A stretch of 64,000 nt of DNA from Candidatus Gastranaerophilales bacterium (GTDB taxonomy: Bacteria; Cyanobacteriota; Vampirovibrionia; Gastranaerophilales; Gastranaerophilaceae), in contig CALUTD010000011.1 of assembly GCA_944323625.1 (NCBI GenBank), positions 1-64,000 on the forward strand, given 5' to 3'. Every line of letters starts with the position of its first letter. Position 1 is the stretch's first letter. Shown here one piece after another: positions 36,099 through 44,027 of this stretch. A program made the position numbers and the translations under genes. The notes below the pieces were generated by a model, which was given only the letters and a program-made list of their open reading frames with translations, made no database searches and had not been told where the DNA came from.

Positions 36099-36300
36099 AA
36101 TCTGTGGGTAATGGGTGGGTAATTGATATGTGATTTCACATATTTGTTTATTAGTTTAAAACTGTTTAAAAAGGTTGTAAATATTGAAAAATTTGCCTTT
36201 TTTTAGAACCTTATAAGGAGGATGTCAGGAGTTCAAGTCTCAGCTCAGGTTTTTAATAAATCGTCGAAAAAGAGAAAAAGAATTATTTTTAACACCGGAT

Positions 36301-36327
36301 GGGGAGTGAAGTCACTGCCCTTTTTTT
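36301..36327 (+). terminator. Terminator downstream of the NTF2-like gene
   Basis: GGG-AGTGA and TCACT-CCC (36302-36320, one mismatch) with a 2-nt loop, followed by T7. It overlaps the end of the convergent gene. The preceding stretch 36099-36300 has a TGTGA/TCACA hairpin (about 36129-36145) and nothing else I can support. Confidence 0.7.
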
Positions 36328-36737
36328 ATATTGCATAATGCATTGAAATAAATTTCGCCGTTAATATATCCATCATATGTAGCAGTTACGCGGTTATCAG
36401 ATGGTACATCTTTTAATAATTTATCCTTTTCATCAAAGGATTTAACATGTCTTAGGTCTATCACATTATTTTTACAATATGCATCATATTTTACTAATTC
36501 ATATAGTACGTAGTTATCATTGATTGTTCCCAAGTTATTATCTTCAGAGGTATATACTTTAAACCAAGCAGATGTTGAGTATTTTTCTTTAACAACAGAA
36601 TTTTTATCTATAAAAATATTATTACTTAATTGTACCCAATTTTCTTTATGAATCTTTTTTTCATTAGCTTGCATACTGTTTACAACATCAAATAGTAAAA
36701 ACAAAACAATAAAAAATACTAAACTTATTTTCTTCAT
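36312..36737 (-). CDS. Secreted surface-adhesin E-like protein
   Basis: A 141-residue protein starting at the ATG at 36737 with signal peptide MKKISLVFFIVLFLLFDVVN. The mature domain (NWVQLSNNIFIDKNSVV, SAWFKVYT, YELVKYDAYCKNNVIDLRHV, YFNALC) follows the pattern of the surface-adhesin protein E family: a Trp-rich start, then two spaced cysteines. A longer frame to 36854 would run backwards into repeat B and is not used. Confidence 0.7.
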   Translation of the reverse strand: MKKISLVFFIVLFLLFDVVNSMQANEKKIHKENWVQLSNNIFIDKNSVVKEKYSTSAWFKVYTSEDNNLGTINDNYVLYELVKYDAYCKNNVIDLRHVKSFDEKDKLLKDVPSDNRVTATYDGYINGEIYFNALCNIKKGQ

Positions 36738-36778
36738 AGCAAAAGTTATTATATCATATTTTTGTGAAATTGCCCTAG

Positions 36779-36880
36779 GCAAAGATTGTAATAAAAATAC
36801 TGTTTTCAAGAGATATCCCTCGCTAACATTCATACGACTAGTATGGGTTAGCAAAGAACAATAATATTATAGCAAATTTT
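36779..36880 (+). repeat. ~100-bp hairpin-bearing repeat, copy B
   Basis: Direct copy of 35424-35525. The inner CATAC-GACTA-GTATG hairpin is intact, but the outer right arm has decayed (TTAGCAAAGAACA). Copies A and B flank the two small secreted-protein genes. Confidence 0.8.
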
Positions 36881-36926
36881 TATATTAAATTCAACTGATG
36901 TAATATAATAATCAAATTATTTACAA

Positions 36927-36981
36927 ATGATATCCTCGACTTGTAACGTACTACTAGCACGTCCAGTATCGAGGATATCAT
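36927..36981. repeat. 13-bp perfect inverted repeat
   Basis: ATGATATCCTCGA (36927-36939) with TCGAGGATATCAT (36969-36981), 29-nt loop containing ACTACTAGC. Architecture resembles repeats A and B (both have GATATCC in the left arm). Confidence 0.7.
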
Positions 36982-37100
36982 CAGTTATAATACAAATTAC
37001 TACAGAAAAGTAGTATCTATATTATCACCAATTATATTATGACAGATTTTATTTATAACTTCAAGGGCATATTATGTTTATTAAGTATATTTTGATATAT

Positions 37101-38020
37101 TCAAGAATAATATATGTAGTTATTTTCATCTTGATAATTTTTTATTTCTTTTATGCTAAGTTGTTCTTTTGTATCAAGTTCTTTTTCAAATTTATTCATT
37201 ATTTCAAGAAATATATTTTTTTCAATTTCTACATCTATTGCAAAATCAATATGGTTCTTTTTACTTTCCCAATCTTGAATCTGAAATCTAATTTTATCAT
37301 TATCCAATACCCATACAAACCATTTAGATTTACTTACTTCTTCTATAATTAATTGAGCATAATTTTTTGTTTTTATTTCATTAAAAAATTTTTTAAAATC
37401 GGTTTTCATAAGAGAATAATCTATACATTCTTGGTAATTTTCTTTATTTGTCTTTATTTCAATATTAAAATATAGATTGAAAGAATTATCTTTATCAATG
37501 GAACTTTCATCAATTTCATCATAAGTTACATTTATTTCTATATTTTCAATTTTTTTAGCTTCTCTTAATGGTAACGGTAATTTTTCATCAGGATAAATAA
37601 ACCATCTGCCTGTATCCGAATTATATAACCAATTTGAAAGTATATGGATTTTGTATGGTTCTATTTTAGGATTCCAATTTGGTTTTGGTTTATTTTTTGT
37701 TATACCTGCATCAAATACTTCATAATCTTTCCAATTTTTTTCTATTTTGTATTTTGAACATTGATACTCTGCAAATAATGTGTTTCCTGGAAGTATTGCA
37801 AGTTTCCATCCTTCTTTATAATCATCTTTGTAAAATACATATTGATATGAATAGAATAAAGGAATATTTTTTAATTGAATTATATTTTTTACATTAATTT
37901 CATCTAATTCTTTTTTCTTATGTATTCTTTCAATACTTTCTATTTCTTTATCTACTTCAGTTTTTAATTTTACAAAAGATATTAAAGTTAAATTATCAAG
38001 AAAAATTTTGTAATTTTCAT
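37101..38020 (-). pseudogene. Decayed second copy of the 550-aa gene
   Basis: 37130-38020 is nearly identical to 33650-34540 (offset 3480). At 38020 the sequence jumps to what lies upstream of the intact start codon, so 742 bp, encoding roughly residues 1-247, are missing. The jump occurs within the 8-mer ATTTTCAT, present at both edges in the intact copy. The start codon is kept but now reads MKITKFFLII and stops, so the frame is lost. The C-terminal end also differs (NYQDENNYIYYS). Confidence 0.85.
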
Positions 38021-38359
38021 ATATCCACTTGAAAAGATTATGTTTTTGAAAAGATTCTATTGTTTGATTATATCATAGTTTAACTTAATTAATATATGAA
38101 TATTTTGCAAATGGTACAATAGAAATAAGTTTTAACACATTCTTTTTTTTGGGGGGGGGGTAGGAAACAAATATGTTCAAATGATAACTTTGTACTGCAA
38201 ACACTTGATGTTACAATAATTCAGAGTAATACTGTAAATATAAATAAGTTAAAATGGAGAAGCTTTAGATAGTATTTCGTATCTTGATTTATCCATAATT
38301 TATTATAAGAGTAAAAAATGCTCCTTGTTTATTAATTTTCAATATATAAATATAAAAAA
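38021..38359. other. Intergenic region with G10 tract
   Basis: The first 115 bp repeat the upstream region of the 550-aa gene; then T9-G10 and about 200 bp of A/T-rich DNA with no supported gene. Confidence 0.6.
38151..38160 (+). repeat. G10 mononucleotide tract
   Basis: Ten G directly after a T-run, at the point where the duplicated segment loses similarity to its partner. Confidence 0.95.
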
Positions 38360-38590
38360 TTACTTCTTTTTTAAATAATTAGCTGTAACTATAAATGTAA
38401 ATATATTGTGCATTGAGGTATGATTTAAACAACTTTCATTTTTAATAATGCATTGATTGAAAATTTCCGGCCTTTGAGAAGTATCTAGCTTTCTCATTAC
38501 AGCATAAAGGAAATCAAAATTATCAAATATATTTTTTGCAAATTTATATAATTTTAGGCTTAAAGGACTTCTATTTATTAATTCTTCCAT
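38360..38590 (-). CDS. Downstream frame of a split gene (76 aa)
   Basis: Starts at an ATG inside the last codons of the next gene, in the -1 frame, directly after a run of seven A. MEELINRSPLSLKLYKFAKN continues naturally from ...SVKK of the upstream frame. Either a frameshifted C-terminal part, a product of -1 slippage on A7, or a coupled small protein. No family recognised. Confidence 0.5.
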   Translation of the reverse strand: MEELINRSPLSLKLYKFAKNIFDNFDFLYAVMRKLDTSQRPEIFNQCIIKNESCLNHTSMHNIFTFIVTANYLKKK

Positions 38591-39168
38591 TTTTTTACTG
38601 ATTTGTCCTCTAATATTTTTGACTTAAACACGGATATATTATATGAAATATAACGATGTATAAGTACAAAAAAATAAGTAAACATCTCGGTATTTTTACT
38701 TGTTATATAATAGTTTTTATTATTTGATTGATTAATTGATATGTGGAATTTTTTTATATTTTTTGGTTTTCCCTCATTGATTTCAATTCCAAATAGGTAT
38801 ACAAAAGTTAAAAATTGTTTTACAAAATTTTTTGGATTAGGAATATAAGCTGTAGCAATTACATTTATAATTTCTCCATATTCCATGTAGATATATTCTA
38901 ACTTTGCCAGTTTATCTGTTTTTGAAAATTTATAAAAGACATTCTGTGCTTTTGTCTTATCAATATTTCCTACAAATATGTAATCAACTTGATGTGGAAC
39001 TATTTGTTCAATCGCTTTTGACTGAGATTTTTGTAGTACATGTAAAAATTTTTGAGGATTTGTAGATTCCATGCGAATAAAATCTTCTAAAATTTTTTTT
39101 GCAGTTATATCAAGATCAGTTTTATCTAAATTTTTTGTAATTTCTTCAATATAATCTATTTTCTTCAT
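38578..39168 (-). CDS. Unknown protein, possibly the N-terminal part of a split gene (196 aa)
   Basis: ATG after GAGGTAAG. A soluble, helical, Lys/Ile-rich protein (MKKIDYIEEITKNLDKTDLD...), with no signal peptide and no recognised motif. It ends SVKKWKN at the A7 tract, where one extra A would fuse it to the next frame into a protein of about 268 residues. Divergent from the nuclease-like gene. Confidence 0.65.
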   Translation of the reverse strand: MKKIDYIEEITKNLDKTDLDITAKKILEDFIRMESTNPQKFLHVLQKSQSKAIEQIVPHQVDYIFVGNIDKTKAQNVFYKFSKTDKLAKLEYIYMEYGEIINVIATAYIPNPKNFVKQFLTFVYLFGIEINEGKPKNIKKFHISINQSNNKNYYITSKNTEMFTYFFVLIHRYISYNISVFKSKILEDKSVKKWKN

Positions 39169-39289
39169 ATCTTACCTCTTCACAATAATATGATAAATCT
39201 AACATAATAAAAAAGTTTATAAAATGAAGCATAATTATAGTCTTTATTTATATTTTCTGTTAGTATTCATATATGATACGGAGATTATT

Positions 39290-39883
39290 ATGAACATTTA
39301 TAATGCTATAGAGATATTAAAATCAGATATTAAGAATATTTATAATAAAACTCGGGAAAATATAGGAAATAATATTTTTCGTGGCCATTCCAGGTCAATT
39401 AGTACGGATATAGAGGATAAACTCGCCTTATTTATTACAAATCTACAACCTGAAGTTAAAGTATTTTTGGATCCTTCTATTTATATAAACAAAAAAACAC
39501 ATCGACCTGATTTATTTATAGTTAATACAAAAAATGAAGTTATTGCAATGATTGAAATAAAAGCTAATATGGGTTGGTGTAGGAATGCGGCGGGAGTTAT
39601 TGATAAAATTCTATCTAATGATAAATTATTTAACCAAACCGGTAGGCTTGATTGTGAATTTTCTGATAATTCTAAATATTCAGTTTCATATAGTAAGAAC
39701 GTAAAATTATTTTTAATATCTTTAACCAAGGGGAATTGTTCTGATAAAAATCATGAACAAAACAAAGAATATTCTATTCAAAATAACGTTTTTTTATTTA
39801 ACCTATTTGATGGATGGTATAATTCATTAGTTAATTATGAAATTGAAAATTTTGCGAATTATATTAAAAATCTAATACCATAA
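39290..39883 (+). CDS. PD-(D/E)XK nuclease-like protein
   Basis: A 197-residue protein starting at the ATG at 39290, 6 nt after GGAG. The core is HRPDLFIVNTKNEVIAMIEIKAN: D74, then E89-I-K91, the PD...EXK signature of restriction-type nucleases, with a preceding helix (IEDKLALFI) that may supply the first Glu. No methyltransferase or helicase partner is adjacent. It lies at the tRNA edge of the island, so a defence or mobile-element origin is possible. Confidence 0.65.
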   Translation: MNIYNAIEILKSDIKNIYNKTRENIGNNIFRGHSRSISTDIEDKLALFITNLQPEVKVFLDPSIYINKKTHRPDLFIVNTKNEVIAMIEIKANMGWCRNAAGVIDKILSNDKLFNQTGRLDCEFSDNSKYSVSYSKNVKLFLISLTKGNCSDKNHEQNKEYSIQNNVFLFNLFDGWYNSLVNYEIENFANYIKNLIP

Positions 39884-39916
39884 AGTTTTTCGGATAAATT
39901 TATTTTATAAACAAAA

Positions 39917-39945
39917 AAGGGAACTTGTTTTTTCAAGCTCCTTTT
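39917..39945. terminator. Bidirectional terminator between nuclease-like gene and tRNA-Gln
   Basis: Imperfect A/G...C/T stem (AAAGGGAACTTG with CAAGCTCCTTT) around a T6 loop, with T-runs usable in both directions. Confidence 0.65.
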
Positions 39946-39947
39946 AA

Positions 39948-40023
39948 TGGCTGGGACGGAAGGATTCGAACCTCCGAAATGCCTGGACCAAAACCAGGTG
40001 CCTTACCGCTTGGCGACGTCCCA
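39948..40023 (-). tRNA. tRNA-Gln (TTG anticodon)
   Basis: Acceptor stem TGGGACG / CGTCCCA with the U1-A72 pair usual for glutamine tRNA. The anticodon stem CCTGG / CCAGG encloses loop TTTTGGT (anticodon TTG). T-arm GGAGG-TTCGAAT-CCTTC, discriminator G and an encoded CCA. It forms the right edge of the accessory island. Confidence 0.96.
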
Positions 40024-40159
40024 ATATGTTCAACTCTTTTATATTATTAGGAGCAAAAATAAATGTCAAGTCATTTTATATTTTTTCGTATTTTTTATAT
40101 ACTTTTATTTGTTTTTATGCCTTAATATAATCAGAAAACATTAATAAAGGAAATTAAAC

Positions 40160-40816
40160 ATGCAGGCAAGACGTGCTTCAAGAGAATTAGCTTTAATTTT
40201 ATTTTCACAGATGGACTCAATAAAAAATTTAGATAAGTGGGATTTTCAGGATATTGTTTTAAAATCAGTCAGAACATTGACTAACAATTCGTTTGATGAG
40301 TTAAAATCTTCTGCTGCTTCAATATTAAATATGAAAAATCAAGTTGAAGAGTATGAGTCAAATCATCCTAAAAATTTAGAAAGACCTTTGGAGGTATCAA
40401 ATATCCCTGTTCCTGTTATTTTAACGTCAGATTTACAGGGTAGATTGGATGAATTGCTTAATATTGTTGAAAAAACAATGCTTGCTCTTGAAATAGCCGA
40501 AATGGCTACACTTGAAGAAAATTCGGATGTAAAGGAATATATTGTAAAAATTGCTGATTCTTTCAAAAAAAATAAAGATGAGATTGACGGACAAATTAAA
40601 AAATTTGCATTTGGCTGGGATATAAATCGTCTTGTAAAAATGGATAAGGATATATTAAGAATTGCTATAACTGAGTTATTATTTATAAAAGATGCCCCTA
40701 TAAAAGTTGTTATTGATGAAGCGGTTGAACTGGCAAAAAAGTATTCGACTGATGATTCTGCTTCTTTTGTAAATGGCATACTTGGTAAAGTGGTTATCGA
40801 AAATAATCTTAAATAA
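40160..40816 (+). CDS. nusB: Transcription antitermination factor NusB (extended form)
   Basis: At 218 residues it starts MQARRASRELALILFSQMD, and the C-terminal helices (LVKMDKDILRIAITELLF, IDEAVELAKKYSTDDSASFV, NGILGKV) are classic NusB. A central insertion of about 70 residues makes it longer than the ~140 residues of most bacteria but like cyanobacterial NusB. It binds boxA RNA with S10 in rRNA antitermination. Followed 15 nt later by ftsY. Confidence 0.95.
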   Translation: MQARRASRELALILFSQMDSIKNLDKWDFQDIVLKSVRTLTNNSFDELKSSAASILNMKNQVEEYESNHPKNLERPLEVSNIPVPVILTSDLQGRLDELLNIVEKTMLALEIAEMATLEENSDVKEYIVKIADSFKKNKDEIDGQIKKFAFGWDINRLVKMDKDILRIAITELLFIKDAPIKVVIDEAVELAKKYSTDDSASFVNGILGKVVIENNLK

Positions 40817-40830
40817 GTTTAGGTGAATTT

Positions 40831-41808
40831 ATGTTCAACTTCTTTAAAAAAAATAATTCTTCCGATGAAAATACAAATAATGAGTCTGAAAAAAGTAAGT
40901 CGTTTTGGAATTTTTCTTTTGAAGGATTAAAAAAAACAATATCAAACACGACTCAAAATCTAGTTGATAATGTTGTTTCAAACATAGAAAAAGAAGAAGA
41001 ATTTGATGATTTCATTCTTGATGATATGGAAGATTTGCTTATAAAAGCCGACTTAGGTGTTGATTTAGCTGCCTCTCTAACCGATAAATTGAGAAAACAA
41101 AACACAATAAAACCGTCAAAGGTGAAACAGTATTTAAGAGAAGAATTTACAAAAATATTAAAAAATGCAGGTTCTTCAGAATTAAACTATGATGACGGGA
41201 AATTAAATATTTACTTTATAACCGGTGTTAATGGTGCGGGGAAAACAACTCTTATAGCGAAACTTGCAAATAATTTTAGGATGTCAGGCAAAAAAGTTTT
41301 GGTTGCTGCGGGCGATACATATAGAGCAGCAGCAGAAGAACAGCTTGATATTTGGGCAAAACGTGCACAGGTTGATATATACAGAAAAGACGGTATTGAC
41401 TCTGCTGCCGTTGTGTATGATTCAATAAAAAAAGCTCAAAGTGAAGCTTATGACGTTTTATTGATAGACACGGCAGGAAGACTTCATAATAAACGCAATT
41501 TGATGGAAGAATTAAATAAAATCAGGTCGGTAATTGATAAATTAGCCCCCGGTGCTTTAAAAGAAAGTATTTTGGTATTAGATGCCAATACAGGGCAAAA
41601 CGGGCTGTCGCAGGCTAAATTATTTTCAGAAACTGTCAATTTAACCTGTGCAGCGCTTACCAAACTCGACGGAAGTGCAAAAGGCGGGATTATTATTTCT
41701 ATTGCGAAAGAGTTTAACCTTCCTGTTAAATTAATAGGTGTAGGTGAAAAAATTGATGACTTAAAGCTCTTTAATCCTGATGATTTTATTGAAGCACTGT
41801 TTTCTTAA
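40831..41808 (+). CDS. ftsY: Signal recognition particle receptor FtsY
   Basis: A 325-residue SRP GTPase: short acidic N-terminal part, N-domain helices, then GVNGAGKTTLIAKLA (G1), DTYRAAAEEQL, IDTAGRLHNK (G3), TKLDGSAKGG (G4) and GVGEKIDDL. It docks SRP-ribosome complexes at the membrane. Co-transcribed with nusB. Confidence 0.97.
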   Translation: MFNFFKKNNSSDENTNNESEKSKSFWNFSFEGLKKTISNTTQNLVDNVVSNIEKEEEFDDFILDDMEDLLIKADLGVDLAASLTDKLRKQNTIKPSKVKQYLREEFTKILKNAGSSELNYDDGKLNIYFITGVNGAGKTTLIAKLANNFRMSGKKVLVAAGDTYRAAAEEQLDIWAKRAQVDIYRKDGIDSAAVVYDSIKKAQSEAYDVLLIDTAGRLHNKRNLMEELNKIRSVIDKLAPGALKESILVLDANTGQNGLSQAKLFSETVNLTCAALTKLDGSAKGGIIISIAKEFNLPVKLIGVGEKIDDLKLFNPDDFIEALFS

Positions 41809-41819
41809 TTGTTGTATTT

Positions 41820-42554
41820 TTATATTCCTAAATAATCTAAAAGTGCATTAATAAAGGTTAAAGGATGAACTGGACATCCGGGAATATATAAATCTATTTT
41901 GTGTTTTGAAATAAACTCTCTGTTTAGTTTTTGAGAATTTTGAAATATTCCGCCAGATATTGCGCACGCCCCTGTTAGTATAACTATTTTGGGGTCAGGT
42001 GTTGATTTGTAGCAATCTTCAAGTGCAAAGGCCATATTTTCAGAAATCGGTCCCGTTATAACAAGCCCGTCTGCGTGCCTTGGAGAAGCCATAAAATCTA
42101 TACCGAATCTTCCCATATCAAAATTCACATTTGAACAGGCATTTAACTCCATTTCACAGCCGTTGCAGCCGCCTGCCGAAACTTGACGAAGTTTTAAAGA
42201 ATGTCCGAAAATTTTTTTAATTTCTTTATTTACTTCAATTGCGGATTTATAGAAATCTTTTTCATTCATTCCTTCGGTTATTATTAATTTTTCGCGCGAG
42301 GTCGAAGCCAATTTATAAAAATTAGTAAATTTTACTGCCTTTGTATTTCTTGCGCAGCAGCCACAGAACGTGCATTTACCCATATCAACAGCTGCAGGAT
42401 TATTACTTATAGCGCCAAGAGGGCAAATTGTTTCATCTATTGTATCTGATTCTATTATGGGAAAACCTCTAAATTTCTCTTTTACAGTCGCATTTTTTAT
42501 GTCCTTAATATATTGTTTTCCTTGATAAATTCTTAATTTTAATGTATCTAACAT
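41820..42554 (-). CDS. hyfI: Hyf/NuoB-like small subunit fused to a one-cluster ferredoxin segment
   Basis: At 244 residues, the N-terminal 75 hold CPLGAI (C44) and CTFCGCC (C61, C64, C66/67), enough cysteines for one [4Fe-4S] cluster. The rest is the NuoB/hydrogenase small-subunit fold with its own cluster ligands: AGGCNGCEME (C130, C133), LTGACAISGG and IPGCPVHP. It would pass electrons to or from the large subunit. In E. coli Hyf the ferredoxin (HyfH) is a separate gene; here it is fused. Last gene of the operon. Confidence 0.9.
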   Translation of the reverse strand: MLDTLKLRIYQGKQYIKDIKNATVKEKFRGFPIIESDTIDETICPLGAISNNPAAVDMGKCTFCGCCARNTKAVKFTNFYKLASTSREKLIITEGMNEKDFYKSAIEVNKEIKKIFGHSLKLRQVSAGGCNGCEMELNACSNVNFDMGRFGIDFMASPRHADGLVITGPISENMAFALEDCYKSTPDPKIVILTGACAISGGIFQNSQKLNREFISKHKIDLYIPGCPVHPLTFINALLDYLGI

Positions 42555-42565
42555 TGCATTTTCCT

Positions 42566-44020
42566 TTATAAATCATTACCGCAGTATGAAAGATTAAAAC
42601 TTTTATTACAAAGCGGGAAATCGGATATTCCGTTGTTTCTTACCGCAAGTGCAAGCGCATACCAATTATTAAACGATGCATCTTTTATTTTATAGCGTGA
42701 AAACTTGCCATTTGTATCTGTTATGGCAATGTGAACTACTTCTCCTCTCCATCCTTCTGTCATTGATACTACAAAGCTGTCAGGTTTCATTTTATTCGGA
42801 CAATGAACTCTTAGAGGTTCAGTTGAATATTTTTCAAGTTCTTTTAAGAATTTTTTGATAATATAAATTGATTGTTTAATTTCTTTATATCTCAATCTTG
42901 TTCTTGAATATACATCTCCGTCTGCTTTTGTGCTTCTGTTTTCAATATCTTTATACCACTTATCGGGATAGTCAAATCTTGTATCAAGATTTACCCCCGA
43001 GGCTCTGGCCGTCATACCGGTAAAACCCATTTCAATTGCGGTTTCTTTACTTACGATTCCGGTTTTTTCAAGTCTTGAAGCAACTGTTGGAGATTTTAGC
43101 ATTGTTTTAACCGTTCTTTCGACGTCATTTGACACTTTATCAAGAACTGAAACAATTTTATCTGAAAGAGCTAAATCAATATCATAATTAACTCCTCCTG
43201 TTTCAATTAACCCCCTGGCAAATCTGCTTCCTGATATTTCAAGCATAGTATTAATAACAAGAGTTCTTGTTGCGCCAAAAATCGAAGCTCCCATTAAATA
43301 GGCTATATCGCCTGCTATGGCGCCCAAATCTCCTATATGTATTGCACATCTTTCCATTTCAAGCGCTATTAATCTTATAAGTTGAGCTTTATTTGTAATT
43401 TCACAACCGGAAAGACTTTCAACAAGGTTTGAATATGCAATATTATATGCAACCACGCTGTCTCCACAAACAGATTCCGCAAGCCTGTTTGAATGCGAAG
43501 TTAAGAAAAGTTGTTCTACACCTTTTGATTGCCAGCCCAATTGTATTTCGAGTTCATATATTTTTTCTCCGCAGCACATAAACCTAAAATGACCCGGTTC
43601 AATAACTCCGGCATGAATAGGACCGACTGCAACCTGATGAATTTCATCACCTTTCATTTCAAAAAATTCATATTTATTTTTATGGTTTCTTACAGATTTT
43701 AGCCATGGGTGATTAAGCGGCTTTATGTTGAACTCTTCATAAAATTCTCTCTCAAACATGTGAAAAGATGGCAGTTCTTGCGTTAATGATTCATATTCTT
43801 TTATCTCGGGCGGAAAGATAGCCGATGATACATATAATTTTCCTTCCGAGTCATCTGCCAGTACTACAAAAAGATGCACATTATCATTTTCTTGTTTCCC
43901 GAAAAAACCAACTACTCTTTTTTTCATTTGAATGATTTCCTGTCTTAAGTCATTTATACTTAAAACGGGAATATCAAATATACTTTCACATTTATTATTA
44001 TCATTTATAAGCCAGTTCAT
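42566..44020 (-). CDS. hyfG: Hyf/NuoCD-like large subunit lacking a complete [NiFe] ligand set
   Basis: A 484-residue protein: NuoC-like N-terminal part (FHMFEREFYEEFNIKPLNHP), then a NuoD/HyfG domain with VGPIHAGVIEPGHFRF and LEIQLGWQSKGVEQLF. The L1 region reads ESVCGDSVVAY (nucleotides 43457-43468 encode CGDS) and the L2 region DFPLCNKSFNLSYCGNDL (CNKS at 42599-42610), so both expected CXXC motifs read CXXS. This fits Ehr-type complexes more than hydrogenases. I use the ATG at 44020; a GTG at 44044 overlaps hyfF without a ribosome-binding site. Confidence 0.88.
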   Translation of the reverse strand: MNWLINDNNKCESIFDIPVLSINDLRQEIIQMKKRVVGFFGKQENDNVHLFVVLADDSEGKLYVSSAIFPPEIKEYESLTQELPSFHMFEREFYEEFNIKPLNHPWLKSVRNHKNKYEFFEMKGDEIHQVAVGPIHAGVIEPGHFRFMCCGEKIYELEIQLGWQSKGVEQLFLTSHSNRLAESVCGDSVVAYNIAYSNLVESLSGCEITNKAQLIRLIALEMERCAIHIGDLGAIAGDIAYLMGASIFGATRTLVINTMLEISGSRFARGLIETGGVNYDIDLALSDKIVSVLDKVSNDVERTVKTMLKSPTVASRLEKTGIVSKETAIEMGFTGMTARASGVNLDTRFDYPDKWYKDIENRSTKADGDVYSRTRLRYKEIKQSIYIIKKFLKELEKYSTEPLRVHCPNKMKPDSFVVSMTEGWRGEVVHIAITDTNGKFSRYKIKDASFNNWYALALAVRNNGISDFPLCNKSFNLSYCGNDL

Positions 44021-44027
44021 ATATTTC

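Larger units (their letters stand above)
36738..37100. other. Intergenic region with repeat copy B and a long hairpin
   Basis: 363 bp without a gene. Holds repeat B (36779-36880) and the 13-bp hairpin at 36927-36981; nothing coding seen. Confidence 0.6.

Noticed and set aside
36222-36256. tRNA-like 3' end (GGAGTTCAAGTCTC) that could be an att remnant
   Set aside because: Only three of five T-stem pairs form and no matching tRNA body or clear duplicate of the ssrA or tRNA-Gln end is present; resemblance is probably chance.
36738-36854. N-terminal extension of the adhesin E-like protein
   Set aside because: It would read through repeat B and place the signal peptide inside the protein; the ATG at 36737 fits.
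39948-40144. 65-codon + strand frame over the tRNA
   Set aside because: It lies on the complement of tRNA-Gln.
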